From Microvirga sp. 17 mud 1-3 (GTDB lineage Bacteria; Pseudomonadota; Alphaproteobacteria; Rhizobiales; Beijerinckiaceae): a stretch of DNA of 64,000 nt. The notes under the pieces are model-generated. The model was not told the origin of the DNA and searched no databases. It saw nothing but the letters and a program-made list of their open reading frames with translations. Below, in pieces: positions 38,023-46,275 of this stretch (position 1 is the first letter of the stretch; every line of letters begins with the position of its first letter). A program made the translations under genes and the position numbers. The stretch covers positions 2,170,001-2,234,000 of the forward strand of contig NZ_CP029481.1 in NCBI RefSeq assembly GCF_003151255.1, given 5' to 3'.

Positions 38023-39588
38023 ATGGGAACTTATAGCGTGATTGACCAGGTGAAGGCCAAGCCCGCAAGCTCCAGTAATCCGGATCTTGCCCAAGGTGTT
38101 GCATTCGACGATCTGGAAGACGGTGGCATGCTCGCAGGTCACGCCGGGGGCAAGGCTGTTCTGCTGGCGCGGCGTGGCGATGAGGTGTTCGCGATAGGCG
38201 CTGCCTGCACACACTACGGCGCTCCCCTCAAGGACGGCTTGCTCGTTGGCAACACGGTCCGCTGTCCCTGGCATCATGCTGCGTTCTGCTTGCGTACCGG
38301 CGAGGCCTTACGCGCCCCTGCCTTGAACCCTGTCTCCTGTTGGCGGGTCGAACGGCAACACGGCGTCATTTATGTTAGGGAGAAGCTCGAACGGACTACG
38401 GAAACACCACCCCCCGTTAGGTCCGACACGCCGAAATCTGTCGTGAGTGTGGGCGGTGGTGCGGCGGGCAATGCGGCCGCGGAAATGCTCCGCCGCGAGG
38501 GTTATTCTGGTCGTCTCACAATGTTGAGTGCCGATGAGTCGGTTCCTTGTGACCGGCCCAACCTGTCGAAGGGATTTCTCGCCGGCACCGCGTCGGATGC
38601 ATCCAATCCCTTACGATCATTGGAGTTCTACGAGCAGAACGATATCGATCTGAAGCTGAACGCGCGCGTTGCCACAATTGATCGGGGTGCGAGCGTTGTG
38701 CATCTCGTGGACGGCAGCAGCTATCCGTATGACGCACTGCTCCTCGCCACCGGTGCCGAGCCGGTGCGCCTTGATGTTCCAGGCACCGACCTGCCCCATG
38801 TGCGTTATCTGCGGACATTGGCCGACAGCCGCGCCCTGGTCGCTAGGGCTCACAGCTCACGGCAGGTCGTGGTGATCGGCGCGAGCTTTATCGGCTTGGA
38901 GGTCGCAGCGTCGCTCCGCGCACGCGATGTCGAGGTCCATGTGGTCGCGCCGGACAGCATCCCTATGGAACGTGTGCTCGGAGCGGAGGTCGGCACCTTC
39001 GTACGCAGGTTGCACGAAGGCCACGGAGTGGTCTTCCACCTCGAGACGACGGTGAGGTCCATCGACGAGCAATGCGTCACGCTGGCCAGCGGAGCAAGGC
39101 TCAATGCCGATCTCGTCGTGGTGGGAATCGGTGTCAGACCGGTCCTCGCCCTGGCGGAGCAGGCAGGCCTCGCTATCGATCGGGGCGTCGCGGTGGATGC
39201 GTACCTGCAAACGAGCGCAGCGAACATTTTCGCGGCCGGCGATATCGCGCGCTGGCCGGATCGGCTCACGGGGGAGGACATCCGCGTCGAGCATTGGGTT
39301 GTGGCCGAACGCCAGGGCCAGACCGCGGCGCGCAACATTCTCGGACAGCGTGAACGCTTCGACTGCGTTCCGTTCTTTTGGACCGAACAGTATGACTTCA
39401 GTCTCGGCTACGTCGGTCATGCCGAACGATGGGACACGGTGGAGGTCGAGGGTCAGCTTGCCGCGAGGGACTGCACGATCACGTATCGACGTGGCGCCGA
39501 GAAGTTGGCGATGGCGGTCGTTCACCGGGACCTCGAAGGGGTACAGGCGGAGGTCGAGTTTGAGCGAGTGATGGCTGAGCGAAGATAA
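38023..39588 (+). CDS. Rieske-type FAD/NAD(P) oxidoreductase (AIFL/ferredoxin-reductase family)
   Basis: The 521-aa protein has an N-terminal Rieske [2Fe-2S] domain with CTHYGAPLKDGLLVGNTVRCPWHH (CxH and CxxH ligands). A pyridine nucleotide-disulfide reductase fold follows, with SVGGGAAGNAAAEML (FAD), VVVIGASFIGLEVAASLRARD (NAD) and TSAANIFAAGDIARW. The FAD motif reads VVSVGGG where VVIVGGG is usual. It would pass electrons from NAD(P)H to an iron-sulfur partner or quinone. ATG 38023 with GGGAG upstream is preferred over a start 96 bp earlier. A shared palindrome lies upstream. Confidence 0.88.
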   Translation: MGTYSVIDQVKAKPASSSNPDLAQGVAFDDLEDGGMLAGHAGGKAVLLARRGDEVFAIGAACTHYGAPLKDGLLVGNTVRCPWHHAAFCLRTGEALRAPALNPVSCWRVERQHGVIYVREKLERTTETPPPVRSDTPKSVVSVGGGAAGNAAAEMLRREGYSGRLTMLSADESVPCDRPNLSKGFLAGTASDASNPLRSLEFYEQNDIDLKLNARVATIDRGASVVHLVDGSSYPYDALLLATGAEPVRLDVPGTDLPHVRYLRTLADSRALVARAHSSRQVVVIGASFIGLEVAASLRARDVEVHVVAPDSIPMERVLGAEVGTFVRRLHEGHGVVFHLETTVRSIDEQCVTLASGARLNADLVVVGIGVRPVLALAEQAGLAIDRGVAVDAYLQTSAANIFAAGDIARWPDRLTGEDIRVEHWVVAERQGQTAARNILGQRERFDCVPFFWTEQYDFSLGYVGHAERWDTVEVEGQLAARDCTITYRRGAEKLAMAVVHRDLEGVQAEVEFERVMAERR

Positions 39589-39644
39589 CAAAAGGCTAAT
39601 TTTACATCTGCCAGTTTCGGAAACGGCTATATTCAGGAGCCACA

Positions 39645-40037
39645 ATGCGCAATCCAGATCAGACCGCTCTTGATTCCGTAAGGCAGCTGGAGCAAGTCCG
39701 TCTTCAAGCCATCCGCACTAATGACGCCGATGCCATGGCGCTGATATTGGATGACAAGTTCATTTATATCAGCAACAGGGGAAAGATCTTTGATAAACAA
39801 TCCTATCTTACTGCTGTTCGCTCCCATGAGCTAACTTACTCAACCGATCTTGACCTCACAGAAACGGATTGCCGAGTCGACGGCGACTTGGTGATCCTCG
39901 TTGGGATGATGCGTGGACACGCTCGCATCGGTCTGGAGCAGGACGTGTTTCTTCACAGGAATATGCGGGTGTGGCGAGAGCGTGGTCATAAATGGAGGTT
40001 ACTAGCCTGGCAGTCATCAGATCTGCTGCACGGGTAG
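39645..40037 (+). CDS. NTF2-like/DUF4440 family protein
   Basis: The 130-aa protein shows the SnoaL/NTF2 pattern: LEQVRLQAIRTNDADAMALILDDKFIYISNRGKI, then VDGDLVILVGMMRGHA and MRVWRERGHKWRLLAWQSS. The fold binds small hydrophobic ligands; function unknown. CAGGAGCCACA precedes the ATG. Confidence 0.85.
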   Translation: MRNPDQTALDSVRQLEQVRLQAIRTNDADAMALILDDKFIYISNRGKIFDKQSYLTAVRSHELTYSTDLDLTETDCRVDGDLVILVGMMRGHARIGLEQDVFLHRNMRVWRERGHKWRLLAWQSSDLLHG

Positions 40038-40332
40038 ATCGAAATGCGAACTCGGCCACAGACGTAGTGCAAAAGTTTAGCTGCAAAGGAAAAGCTGTGT
40101 TTGGTTGATAATGCCGCTCGCCGTCGCTTGAGAACAGCGGAAACCCCGCGGGCACTCGGACGACATGGAACCCCTGTTCCGCAAGAGCCGTCAGGACTGC
40201 TGCTGCAATGCTCATACTCTCGTCGGAACCAAGCGCCCCTCTGATTGCAGCGCCGCTGCGGGGACTTGGACCTTGGACGGCAAACTGCATGGCGTTGGCG
40301 ATCACAGATCGCACGACCTCCTGATCATCCAT
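39856..40332 (-). CDS. Uncertain hypothetical protein, antisense overlap at 3' end
   Basis: This frame starts MDDQEVVRSVIANAMQFAVQGPSPRSG and continues ALGSDESMSIAAAVLTALAEQGFHVVRVP, which reads like a real protein. Its last 180 bp, however, run antisense to the NTF2-like gene. An AAGG precedes the start. It may be real, a decayed gene, or chance. Confidence 0.3.
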   Translation of the reverse strand: MDDQEVVRSVIANAMQFAVQGPSPRSGAAIRGALGSDESMSIAAAVLTALAEQGFHVVRVPAGFPLFSSDGERHYQPNTAFPLQLNFCTTSVAEFAFRSTRAADLMTARLVTSIYDHALATPAYSCEETRPAPDRCERVHASSQRGSPSRRRLGNPFL

Positions 40333-40418
40333 CACAGCCTTCAGGCCCGCTGTTTCGTCAGCAACCCACCTCGTATTCTATTGCTTGCCCCGGCGCTGGG
40401 GACAATGCCAGTGGCCTA

Positions 40419-40544
40419 TCAAGATGCGAGGATGTACCAGAGAATGAAAATGAAGGCACTGCCGCTAAGGGCCAAGTGCATCCAGACTTCGTGGTCAGGC
40501 GTGCCCGTTAACATGACCGCACGGGCTCTCCGGATTGTTCGCAT
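40419..40544 (-). CDS. 41-aa single-span membrane protein
   Basis: The frame reads MRTIRRARAVMLTGTPDHEVWM then a membrane helix LALSGSAFIFILWYILAS. AAGGAGAAGCATC precedes the ATG at ideal spacing. The positive N-terminus predicts an inside N-terminus. No family is recognised, but the ribosome site and clean helix make it credible. Confidence 0.6.
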   Translation of the reverse strand: MRTIRRARAVMLTGTPDHEVWMHLALSGSAFIFILWYILAS

Positions 40545-40891
40545 GATGCTTCTCCTTATCCCGCGCCTGAATTATACACTGGTCCGAGTATGGCCAGGGT
40601 CAGGCTTACAAGCGTCAAGTCCGAGGAAGTGTGCGCCCATCATGCTCGAGCGCCAAATGAATTCATTTGGCCTTTGAGAGCAATTTTATTGATCTGAACG
40701 GTTCAGCTACGTTGCTGCCAGCAAAGCCATGAGACCGAAGCTGACAAGCGGAATTCTTGCAGTGATTTCGCAAAATTATTCATTTTTCTGTCTTGGGCTG
40801 ACGACTTACTCTGGCTTCAGGAGTTCCTGCGGCACCGCTCTCGTGATTGGCAGGGTTGCCACCGTTGCTGCAGGGCAGCTTGGAGGCCATC
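40545..40891. other. Intergenic region with perfect palindrome
   Basis: This holds copy 5 of the shared palindrome and the promoter region of the gene at 40892. No gene is supported. Confidence 0.4.
40652..40671. promoter_or_regulatory. Shared 20-bp palindrome, copy 5 (perfect)
   Basis: GCCAAATGAATTCATTTGGC is a perfect 20-bp palindrome. The following TTTGAGAGCAATTTTATTG is repeated with one change after copy 6, so site and promoter were copied or conserved together. Confidence 0.65.
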
Positions 40892-41353
40892 ATGAAATAC
40901 CAACCCATCAGTGAAGTGCGCAGCGCGTCGGAGGTTCGGTCAACCCCGCCGCTGGCGATGACGCGTGATGAACGGATTAAACGTTGGGCCATGCTGCTGG
41001 AGGCAGACCCCGACCGGCAGATCCAGACCTTATCGGAGATTGAAACGAAACACGGGCGCCAGCACGACATTCTGCGGGCGGACAACTCGGCGCTGACCGT
41101 CGCATTCGAAGATCCGGTCCTGCGGTCCGAAGGCCTGAAAAGCGACACCCTCGCCGACGCGATAACATTCTTCGGCCTCTGGGAGTGCGACGCTCATTAC
41201 GTGCTGTGTTCATGTCTCAATGGGCAAACGATGGCCGCAGGCGCTGTCGCGTCGAAAGTGCGTGGGCTGGCGGGCCAGAGGGCATCGCTCGTCGCAGCCT
41301 GCATGATCGTTGGTGCATTGATGGCATTTCCCGTCGCGGTTGCCTTGCTCTGA
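40892..41353 (+). CDS. Hypothetical protein with C-terminal membrane helix
   Basis: The 153-aa protein has a soluble N-terminus (ERIKRWAMLLEADPDRQIQTLSEIE, DILRADNSALTVAFEDPVLRSEGL) and a single hydrophobic span near the C-terminus (ASLVAACMIVGALMAFPVAVALL), as in tail-anchored proteins. TTGGAGGCCATC precedes ATG 40892. It stands about 220 bp downstream of the perfect palindrome. Family not recognised. Confidence 0.6.
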   Translation: MKYQPISEVRSASEVRSTPPLAMTRDERIKRWAMLLEADPDRQIQTLSEIETKHGRQHDILRADNSALTVAFEDPVLRSEGLKSDTLADAITFFGLWECDAHYVLCSCLNGQTMAAGAVASKVRGLAGQRASLVAACMIVGALMAFPVAVALL

Positions 41354-41567
41354 GGTTGCGTGCCTATCGCGGATGGCAGCCAGCCCAGAGCACCTGGGGC
41401 AACTCTCTTCCGGAATGAGACTGGTACGCAGGCCATGGGCTGCCTTGTCGGTTTCGGAGCGTTTTAATGGTATGATGAAGCTTCGGGGCCCCGCTTCCCC
41501 ACCTTCTTTCCCCGTCAGGCGATCCGCGCTGTCTGGCCTGGCCTGGGCTCGCGTTGCGAACCGCAGG

Positions 41568-41753
41568 TTTGCTGGCGCCGCGCAGCCACAGCACCGAACT
41601 CGCAACCGCCGCACAGAGCAACCAGTCACCAAGGCTCAGGCTCGCCGTCGAGAACACCTCCTGCAGGAAAAGTATGGAGACAACGGCCCCGTGCAGCATG
41701 AGCGAGAGCCCGACGCCTGCCCAGAGCCACCCTTTCGCCTGGGCGCGGCGGCT
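41568..41753 (-). pseudogene. Remnant of a cation-transporting P-type ATPase C-terminus
   Basis: One frame encodes KGWLWAGVGLSLMLHGAVV, SILFLQEVFSTASLSL and GDWLLCAAVASSVLW. This matches the last two membrane helices of PacL/MgtA-type P-ATPases, which read roughly LWxAVxLSLxLQxAVVYxPFLQxxFxTxPLSLxDWLLxLxVASxVLW. The rest of the gene is absent and the frame runs into unrelated sequence. It marks a deletion event between 41354 and 41979; the remainder of that gap holds nothing I recognise apart from palindrome copy 6. Confidence 0.6.
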
Positions 41754-41928
41754 TCATGATCCCGGATCGGCGTTCCAGGCGAGACTGCCGGCGCGGCCCG
41801 ATCACGGTTTCTCTGCTGCGACGCAGCACTCACGATATGCTCCATGAACCGGCACAAGCCCATTGCCATCAGGGAGACGCAATACGCTCAAGGTTTGAAT
41901 GGTAACTCTACACGATGCCCAATCATAG

Positions 41929-41948
41929 GCCAAACGAATGTGATTGAC
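41929..41948. promoter_or_regulatory. Shared palindrome, copy 6 (half-conserved)
   Basis: GCCAAACGAATGTGATTGAC keeps the left half. ATTTGAGTGCAATTTTATTG follows at exactly the spacing seen after copy 5. It ends 31 bp before the LysR start codon, suggesting autoregulation. Confidence 0.5.
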
Positions 41949-41979
41949 ATTTGAGTGCAATTTTATTGTTATATATTCT

Positions 41980-42828
41980 ATGGACATCGAACTCGCCCGA
42001 ACGTTCCTTGAGATCGTTTCGACTGGAAGTTTCATTCGTGCGTCCGAGAGGCTGAACGTCAGCCAGACCACGGTCAGCGCGCGGGTTCGCAATCTGGAAC
42101 AGCAGCTTGGGCGGCAGCTTTTCGTTCGCCACAAGGGCGGAGCCTCGCTGACCCCAGCAGGCGAGCAATTCCTGCGCCATGCACCTATGTTCGTCCAGTT
42201 GTGGCAACGCACGCTTCATCAGGTTGCGGTGCCGCCCGGCCGCCGCGCGGTGTTGACCATTGGCAGCGAGGTCAGCCTCTGGCAGCCGCTTCTGCTGGAC
42301 TGGGTTCAGTGGATCCGCCATTCAATGCCCGACATCAGCCTCCGCGTGCACGTCGATGTGCCACAGGATTTGATCAATCAGGTTGCGTCTGGGCTTGTCG
42401 ACGTTGCCATCATGTATGCGCCCCAGCAGCGGCCCGGACTGAGAATCGATCTTCTGCGGGAGGAGAAGCTGGTGCTCCTCACAACCAACCCCGATGGACG
42501 CCTCCAGGACGGAACCGACTATGTGTACATGGATTGGGGACCGGACTTCGTGCTTCACCACGGCATGAACTTTCCCGATGTCGTGCCGGATATCTTTATC
42601 GATCTCGGTCCGCTCGCCCTCAACTATGTTCTTGAGGTTGGCGGATCCGGTTATTTTAGGATGAGCGCGGTTGAGGCTTATATCGCATCCGGGCGGCTGC
42701 ACCTGGTCCGTGACGCGCCCCAATTTTCCTATCCCGTCTATGCGGTGCATTCCGCCACTGCGGATATGTCGGTGGTGAGCCCTGCCTTGGGGGGCCTGCA
42801 CACGATTTCAGGGATGAAAGCTGGGTGA
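41980..42828 (+). CDS. LysR-family transcriptional regulator
   Basis: The 282-aa protein has the LysR HTH at residues 1-60 (MDIELARTFLEIVSTGSFIRASERLNVSQTTVSARVRNLEQQLG). A periplasmic-binding-protein-like effector domain follows (AVLTIGSEVSLWQPLLLDWVQWI, ASGLVDVAIMYAPQQRPGLRIDLLREEKLVLL). No Shine-Dalgarno sequence is visible before ATG 41980, and an AT-rich promoter sits directly upstream, so the mRNA may be leaderless. It is a candidate reader of the shared palindrome. Confidence 0.9.
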   Translation: MDIELARTFLEIVSTGSFIRASERLNVSQTTVSARVRNLEQQLGRQLFVRHKGGASLTPAGEQFLRHAPMFVQLWQRTLHQVAVPPGRRAVLTIGSEVSLWQPLLLDWVQWIRHSMPDISLRVHVDVPQDLINQVASGLVDVAIMYAPQQRPGLRIDLLREEKLVLLTTNPDGRLQDGTDYVYMDWGPDFVLHHGMNFPDVVPDIFIDLGPLALNYVLEVGGSGYFRMSAVEAYIASGRLHLVRDAPQFSYPVYAVHSATADMSVVSPALGGLHTISGMKAG

Positions 42829-43104
42829 AGCAGCGGGGGTTCGCGCAAAGGCTTGGTTCTCTGGTCGCTGATCAGGAATGGGGTATCATCAGGGCAGATT
42901 TGGGTGCGAGTTGCACGAGCTCTACCGTGCCGAAGCGCGGCTCGTCAGGTGCTAGGCCTTCAGAGGCGCTCCCCTGTGGACGATCAAATGAGCCTGGAAT
43001 GGTCTGGGAGAGGAAACACCGTTCCGGCTGCGGATCTGCTCCGAAGCGGAGGTGGCATTCTGCCCAGCCCGCCCCACATGACCTCGGCAGCAAAGGAGGC
43101 CTGA

Positions 43105-43545
43105 ATGGACATCTCCCGGCTTGCTGCCGATGCCATTCTTTCTGCGGCCACTGATGCTGTGGTGGCGACCGACCGCGACGGCATCATTCAGGTGTGGAAC
43201 CCCGGGGCCAAGCGGATCTTCGGCTACCGTGCCGACGAGGCGCGCGGGCAGTCGCTGGACCTGATCATCCCGGAGCGCCTGCGCCCGCGCCACTGGGTGG
43301 GCTTCCGCCGTATCATGGCAACCGGCGAGAGCCATTACGGCGAAGGCGATCTGCTGTCGGTGCCGGGTCTCCGCAAGGACGGCCAACGCATCTCGCTGGA
43401 ATTCACCATCGTGCCGCTCAAGGATGCGCAGGGCCAAATGCATGGCCTCGCCGCGGTCATGCGTGACGTGACCAGCCGCTTCGAGGAAATCAGGGGCCTA
43501 AAGAACAAGTTGGCGGAGGCAACCGCACGACCAAGCCCGCATTGA
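43105..43545 (+). CDS. PAS-domain protein
   Basis: The 146-aa protein is one PAS domain (AADAILSAATDAVVATDRDGIIQVWNPGAKRIFGYRADEARGQSLDLIIPERLR ... MRDVTSRFEEIRGLKNKL) with a short helical C-terminus and no output domain. It probably binds heme, flavin or a small ligand and signals through a partner. AAAGGAGG precedes the ATG. It lies seven bases before the DUF488 gene. Confidence 0.88.
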   Translation: MDISRLAADAILSAATDAVVATDRDGIIQVWNPGAKRIFGYRADEARGQSLDLIIPERLRPRHWVGFRRIMATGESHYGEGDLLSVPGLRKDGQRISLEFTIVPLKDAQGQMHGLAAVMRDVTSRFEEIRGLKNKLAEATARPSPH

Positions 43546-43552
43546 CCCGGTA

Positions 43553-44134
43553 ATGGCAAACCCGTTTTACACCATCGGGCATTCCACCCGCACTATTCCG
43601 GAATTCGCGGATCTCCTCCGCGAGGCGAAAGTCGGGCTTGTGGTGGATGTCCGGACCGTTCCGCGCTCTCGGACGAACCCGCAGTTCAACCGCGATACCC
43701 TGCCCGAGAGCCTTGCGGAGTACCAGATTGGGTACGAGCACATCGCCGAGCTCGGCGGGTTGCGCGGCAGGCAGCGCCAGACTGAGCCGTCCCCTAACAG
43801 CTTCTGGGAGAACACGAGCTTCCGGAACTACGCCGACTATGCCCTGACCGACCGGTTCCGGGAGGGGCTTGGCCGCCTGACTACCCTGGGCAGCGAGAAC
43901 ATCACGGCGATCATGTGCGCCGAGGCGGTGTGGTGGCGCTGCCACCGCCGGATCGTCGCCGATTACCTGCTCGCCTCCGGCCACTCAGTGTTCCACATCC
44001 TCGGACCTGGCAAGATCGGGCCCGCATCGATGACACCCGCCGCCCGGTTGACCACTGATGGGATTGTCTACGCGGACCTGCCGGAGCCGGACCCATCAAG
44101 CGAAGCCGAGGCGGCGTCGCGCCACATCTCGTAG
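43553..44134 (+). CDS. DUF488 family protein
   Basis: The 193-aa protein shows the DUF488 pattern: FYTIGHSTRTIPEFADLLREAKVGLVVDVRTVPRSRTNPQFN, then ELGGLRG, and ITAIMCAEAVWWRCHRRIVADYLLASG with the conserved CxE..CHR motif. Function unknown. Its last 67 bp overlap the 3' end of the convergent deaminase gene at 44068. Confidence 0.87.
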   Translation: MANPFYTIGHSTRTIPEFADLLREAKVGLVVDVRTVPRSRTNPQFNRDTLPESLAEYQIGYEHIAELGGLRGRQRQTEPSPNSFWENTSFRNYADYALTDRFREGLGRLTTLGSENITAIMCAEAVWWRCHRRIVADYLLASGHSVFHILGPGKIGPASMTPAARLTTDGIVYADLPEPDPSSEAEAASRHIS

Positions 44135-44565
44135 AGATCCCCGTTCTCGCGACGAACGGGCACATAGGCGATCTCGAGCGACTGCTCGTCCAGCGGCTTT
44201 GACAATTCGGCATAAATAGCCGCCGTCGACAAGCCGTACGGCTCGCCATCCTCGTTGTAATAGGCGTAGCTCACTTCGCGGATGCCCGTGAGATGCATGG
44301 CCGAAAGGCACATCGGACACGGATGACTGCTGGCATAGATGACACAGCCATCGAGGCGGGGGCTACCGAGCGCCCGGATCGCGGCTCGGATCGCCTGGAG
44401 TTCGGCATGGGTGGTCGGGTCATGCGTGATGTGAATCTCGATGACGCCCGTGGCGATCACGACGTCGTCCTTGACGAGGACGGCCCCGAAGGGGCGACCG
44501 CCGTTGCGGACGTTCTCACGGGCCAGATCGATCGCCTCACACAAAAAGCGCTCGGCAGTGGACAT
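44068..44565 (-). CDS. Nucleoside deaminase (guanine deaminase/TadA-like)
   Basis: The 165-aa protein has the cytidine deaminase-fold zinc site: HAELQAIRAA (His and catalytic Glu) and SSHPCPMCLSAMHL (PCxxC). RPFGAVLVKDD and an Asn/His-rich front end fit the guanine deaminase subgroup more than TadA. It would deaminate guanine or a related base. GGGAGGAGGAACGAC precedes the ATG. The 3' end overlaps the DUF488 gene. Confidence 0.85.
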   Translation of the reverse strand: MSTAERFLCEAIDLARENVRNGGRPFGAVLVKDDVVIATGVIEIHITHDPTTHAELQAIRAAIRALGSPRLDGCVIYASSHPCPMCLSAMHLTGIREVSYAYYNEDGEPYGLSTAAIYAELSKPLDEQSLEIAYVPVRRENGDLYEMWRDAASASLDGSGSGRSA

Positions 44566-44687
44566 GTCGTTCCTCCTCCCTTCTCACGGACAGCTGGGCA
44601 CCGAGAGCGGCGACCGTGACCGCCGCTGTTGGATTCGTGTGCCCTATCCTACCTCTTGGGGTGCTTGGACCATAGTTGGAGGTGTTC

Positions 44688-44996
44688 ATGACCCCGACTG
44701 GATCCCACTGGACTTATGAAGCCGTGCAAACGCTGATTGCGTTGGTCAAGGAGAGCGCACCCGCCTCGGTGATCAGCCTCAAACTGAAGCGCCTGATCAG
44801 CGAAGTCCGAGCCAAGATCGACGACCTGGGGCTTGCTAACCCCCGCGAAGGCTTGAGCCGGCCGGAGCGACGCGGACCATCCGGCGTCGCCCTTTCGGCG
44901 GGCGTGGGTTGCCGGAACCGCACCTTAGGGCAGATCCCCAACCGTGCTCCGTCCACATTGATGCGCACGATGCGAAGCACGTCCGCCGCAAGTTGA
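44688..44996 (+). CDS. Small protein with Myb/GcrA-like helix-turn-helix
   Basis: The 102-aa protein opens MTPTGSHWTYEAVQTLIALVKESAPASVISLKLKRLISEVRAKIDDLGL, the WT..x..L..L...G.s...Is..L.r....vr.k...LGl pattern of small Myb/GcrA-like DNA-binding domains. The second half has no recognisable fold and may be disordered. GGAGGTGTTC precedes ATG 44688. Confidence 0.6.
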   Translation: MTPTGSHWTYEAVQTLIALVKESAPASVISLKLKRLISEVRAKIDDLGLANPREGLSRPERRGPSGVALSAGVGCRNRTLGQIPNRAPSTLMRTMRSTSAAS

Positions 44997-45298
44997 CAGC
45001 TGACGCAGGCTGGAAAGCTTGTATTCGTGGGCGCCATAGTTATCTTAACAAGCATGACCATGCTCGTGAAACATCGTCGCCCCTTGGCGCACGCGGGTTG
45101 CCTCAAATCAGGCAACTAACCCCGGACGCTGGCTTGACCGCCTGTGGTCGCTGGCACTCCGGGGACATGAAGTCTTTCTCCACCCATCGTTGAGCCGTTG
45201 CATGCGCCACCTCGCGCATGCCGGCTCGTCATGTCTGTTCGCCCTGCGGAACCGCGCGCCAGCGCCGCTGCAGGATGACCGTTCCTAAGGAGGTATTC
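44997..45298. other. Intergenic region with inverted repeat
   Basis: No gene is supported. It holds the second GTTGCCT-N6-AGGCAAC repeat about 180 bp before the Rnk-like gene. Confidence 0.4.
45097..45116. repeat. GTTGCCT-N6-AGGCAAC inverted repeat, copy 2
   Basis: The arms are identical to those at 11986-12005, with centre CAAATC. It may be an operator for the Rnk-like gene at 45299 or a terminator for the gene at 44688. Confidence 0.5.
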
Positions 45299-45781
45299 GT
45301 GAACGCGCCGCACCATCTTCCACCCATCACTTTCGCGAGCTACGACTCCAACCAAGAAAGCCTTCCGCCGGTGACCATCTCGGCGGACGATTACGACCGC
45401 CTTGCGTTCCTCGCATCGTTCGGCTTGAACTTTGAGCAGGACCGCTCGGCGGCGGCGATGCTGGCCGACGAGCTGATCCGGGCGACGGTCGTGACGCCCG
45501 GTGACATTCCGCCGTCCGTGGCCACGATGCACGCGCGGGTGGAGTTCCGCGATGATGTCACCGGGGATGTCCGGAGTGCCACGCTGGTCTACCCCGACGA
45601 GGACGATGGCGAGCTGGACCGGGTCTCGGTGCTGTCGCCGGAAGGCGCGGCGCTGATCGGCCTTGGCGAGGGCCAGTCGATCACCTGGCGGACGCCCAAG
45701 GGCTGGCGCAGCCTGACGCTGCTGCGCGTCCTTTATCAGCCGCATGGACACTTCGTCGAGCCATGGAGGGAAGTGTCATGA
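45299..45781 (+). CDS. rnk: Rnk-type regulator, copy 3
   Basis: The 160-aa protein has VTISADDYDRLAFLASFGLNFEQDRSAAAMLADELIRA, VEFRDDVTGDVRSATLVYPDEDD and DRVSVLSPEGAALIGLGEGQSITW, the same layout as the copy at 20095. GTG 45299 is chosen because AAGGAGGTATTC precedes it. It overlaps a 38-codon membrane protein gene (ATGA). Confidence 0.87.
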   Translation: MNAPHHLPPITFASYDSNQESLPPVTISADDYDRLAFLASFGLNFEQDRSAAAMLADELIRATVVTPGDIPPSVATMHARVEFRDDVTGDVRSATLVYPDEDDGELDRVSVLSPEGAALIGLGEGQSITWRTPKGWRSLTLLRVLYQPHGHFVEPWREVS

Positions 45782-45894
45782 TGGACCAGGAGCTTATTTC
45801 CATTGTGCTCATCGTGGCCTGCTACCTGATCTATCGGGTGGTCATTCACTCGGGAATCCGGCGTCCCTCTGACGATCGCAAGGTTCGGAAGTGA
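45778..45894 (+). CDS. 38-aa single-span membrane protein
   Basis: The frame reads MMDQELISIVLIVACYLIYRVVIHSGIRR and ends with a charged tail. One membrane helix is followed by positive residues, predicting a cytoplasmic C-terminus. It overlaps the Rnk-like stop (ATGA), and a strong terminator hairpin follows 43 bp later, so the two genes form a closed unit. Confidence 0.65.
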   Translation: MMDQELISIVLIVACYLIYRVVIHSGIRRPSDDRKVRK

Positions 45895-45937
45895 GTGTCC
45901 GACTGTCAGCTCGGAACCACGTCATCATCGGCGGCAG

Positions 45938-45965
45938 GACGGCCCCGGTCTTACCCGGGGCCGTC
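45938..45965 (+). terminator. Strong hairpin after rnk/small membrane protein unit
   Basis: GACGGCCCCGG and CCGGGGCCGTC form a perfect 11-bp stem with a 6-nt loop. No U-tract follows, but its position ends the unit 45299-45894. The rest of the gap to 46275 contains no supported gene. Confidence 0.6.
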
Positions 45966-46275
45966 ACGTCTCGGAGCGATACCTGCCCGCGGAACAATCG
46001 GATGACGGCGGCTTGCATCCTCGCAGAGGCGTGCGGCACGAGGATGAGGTGAACCGACCGGGTTCGGGCCCTTTGCCCAACAGGAGCATGACCGGAGGTC
46101 AGGGGGAGCCTGTACCCTGCTACGGCCACCCCACCGAGCCGGTGATGGAACGCCTGATGCGCCGGGTGGCCTGGGGACTCCGGCTGCTCGGAACGGCAGC
46201 CGGCCTGTGGGAACACTGATATTGCTGAGCGGACGGGCAGCGCCCGCCGGGGCTCATCACCGGCCCCTGCCCGCC

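Noticed and set aside
39633..39827. 64-codon minus-strand frame opposite the NTF2-like gene
   Set aside because: No ribosome site; the plus-strand protein has clear family features.
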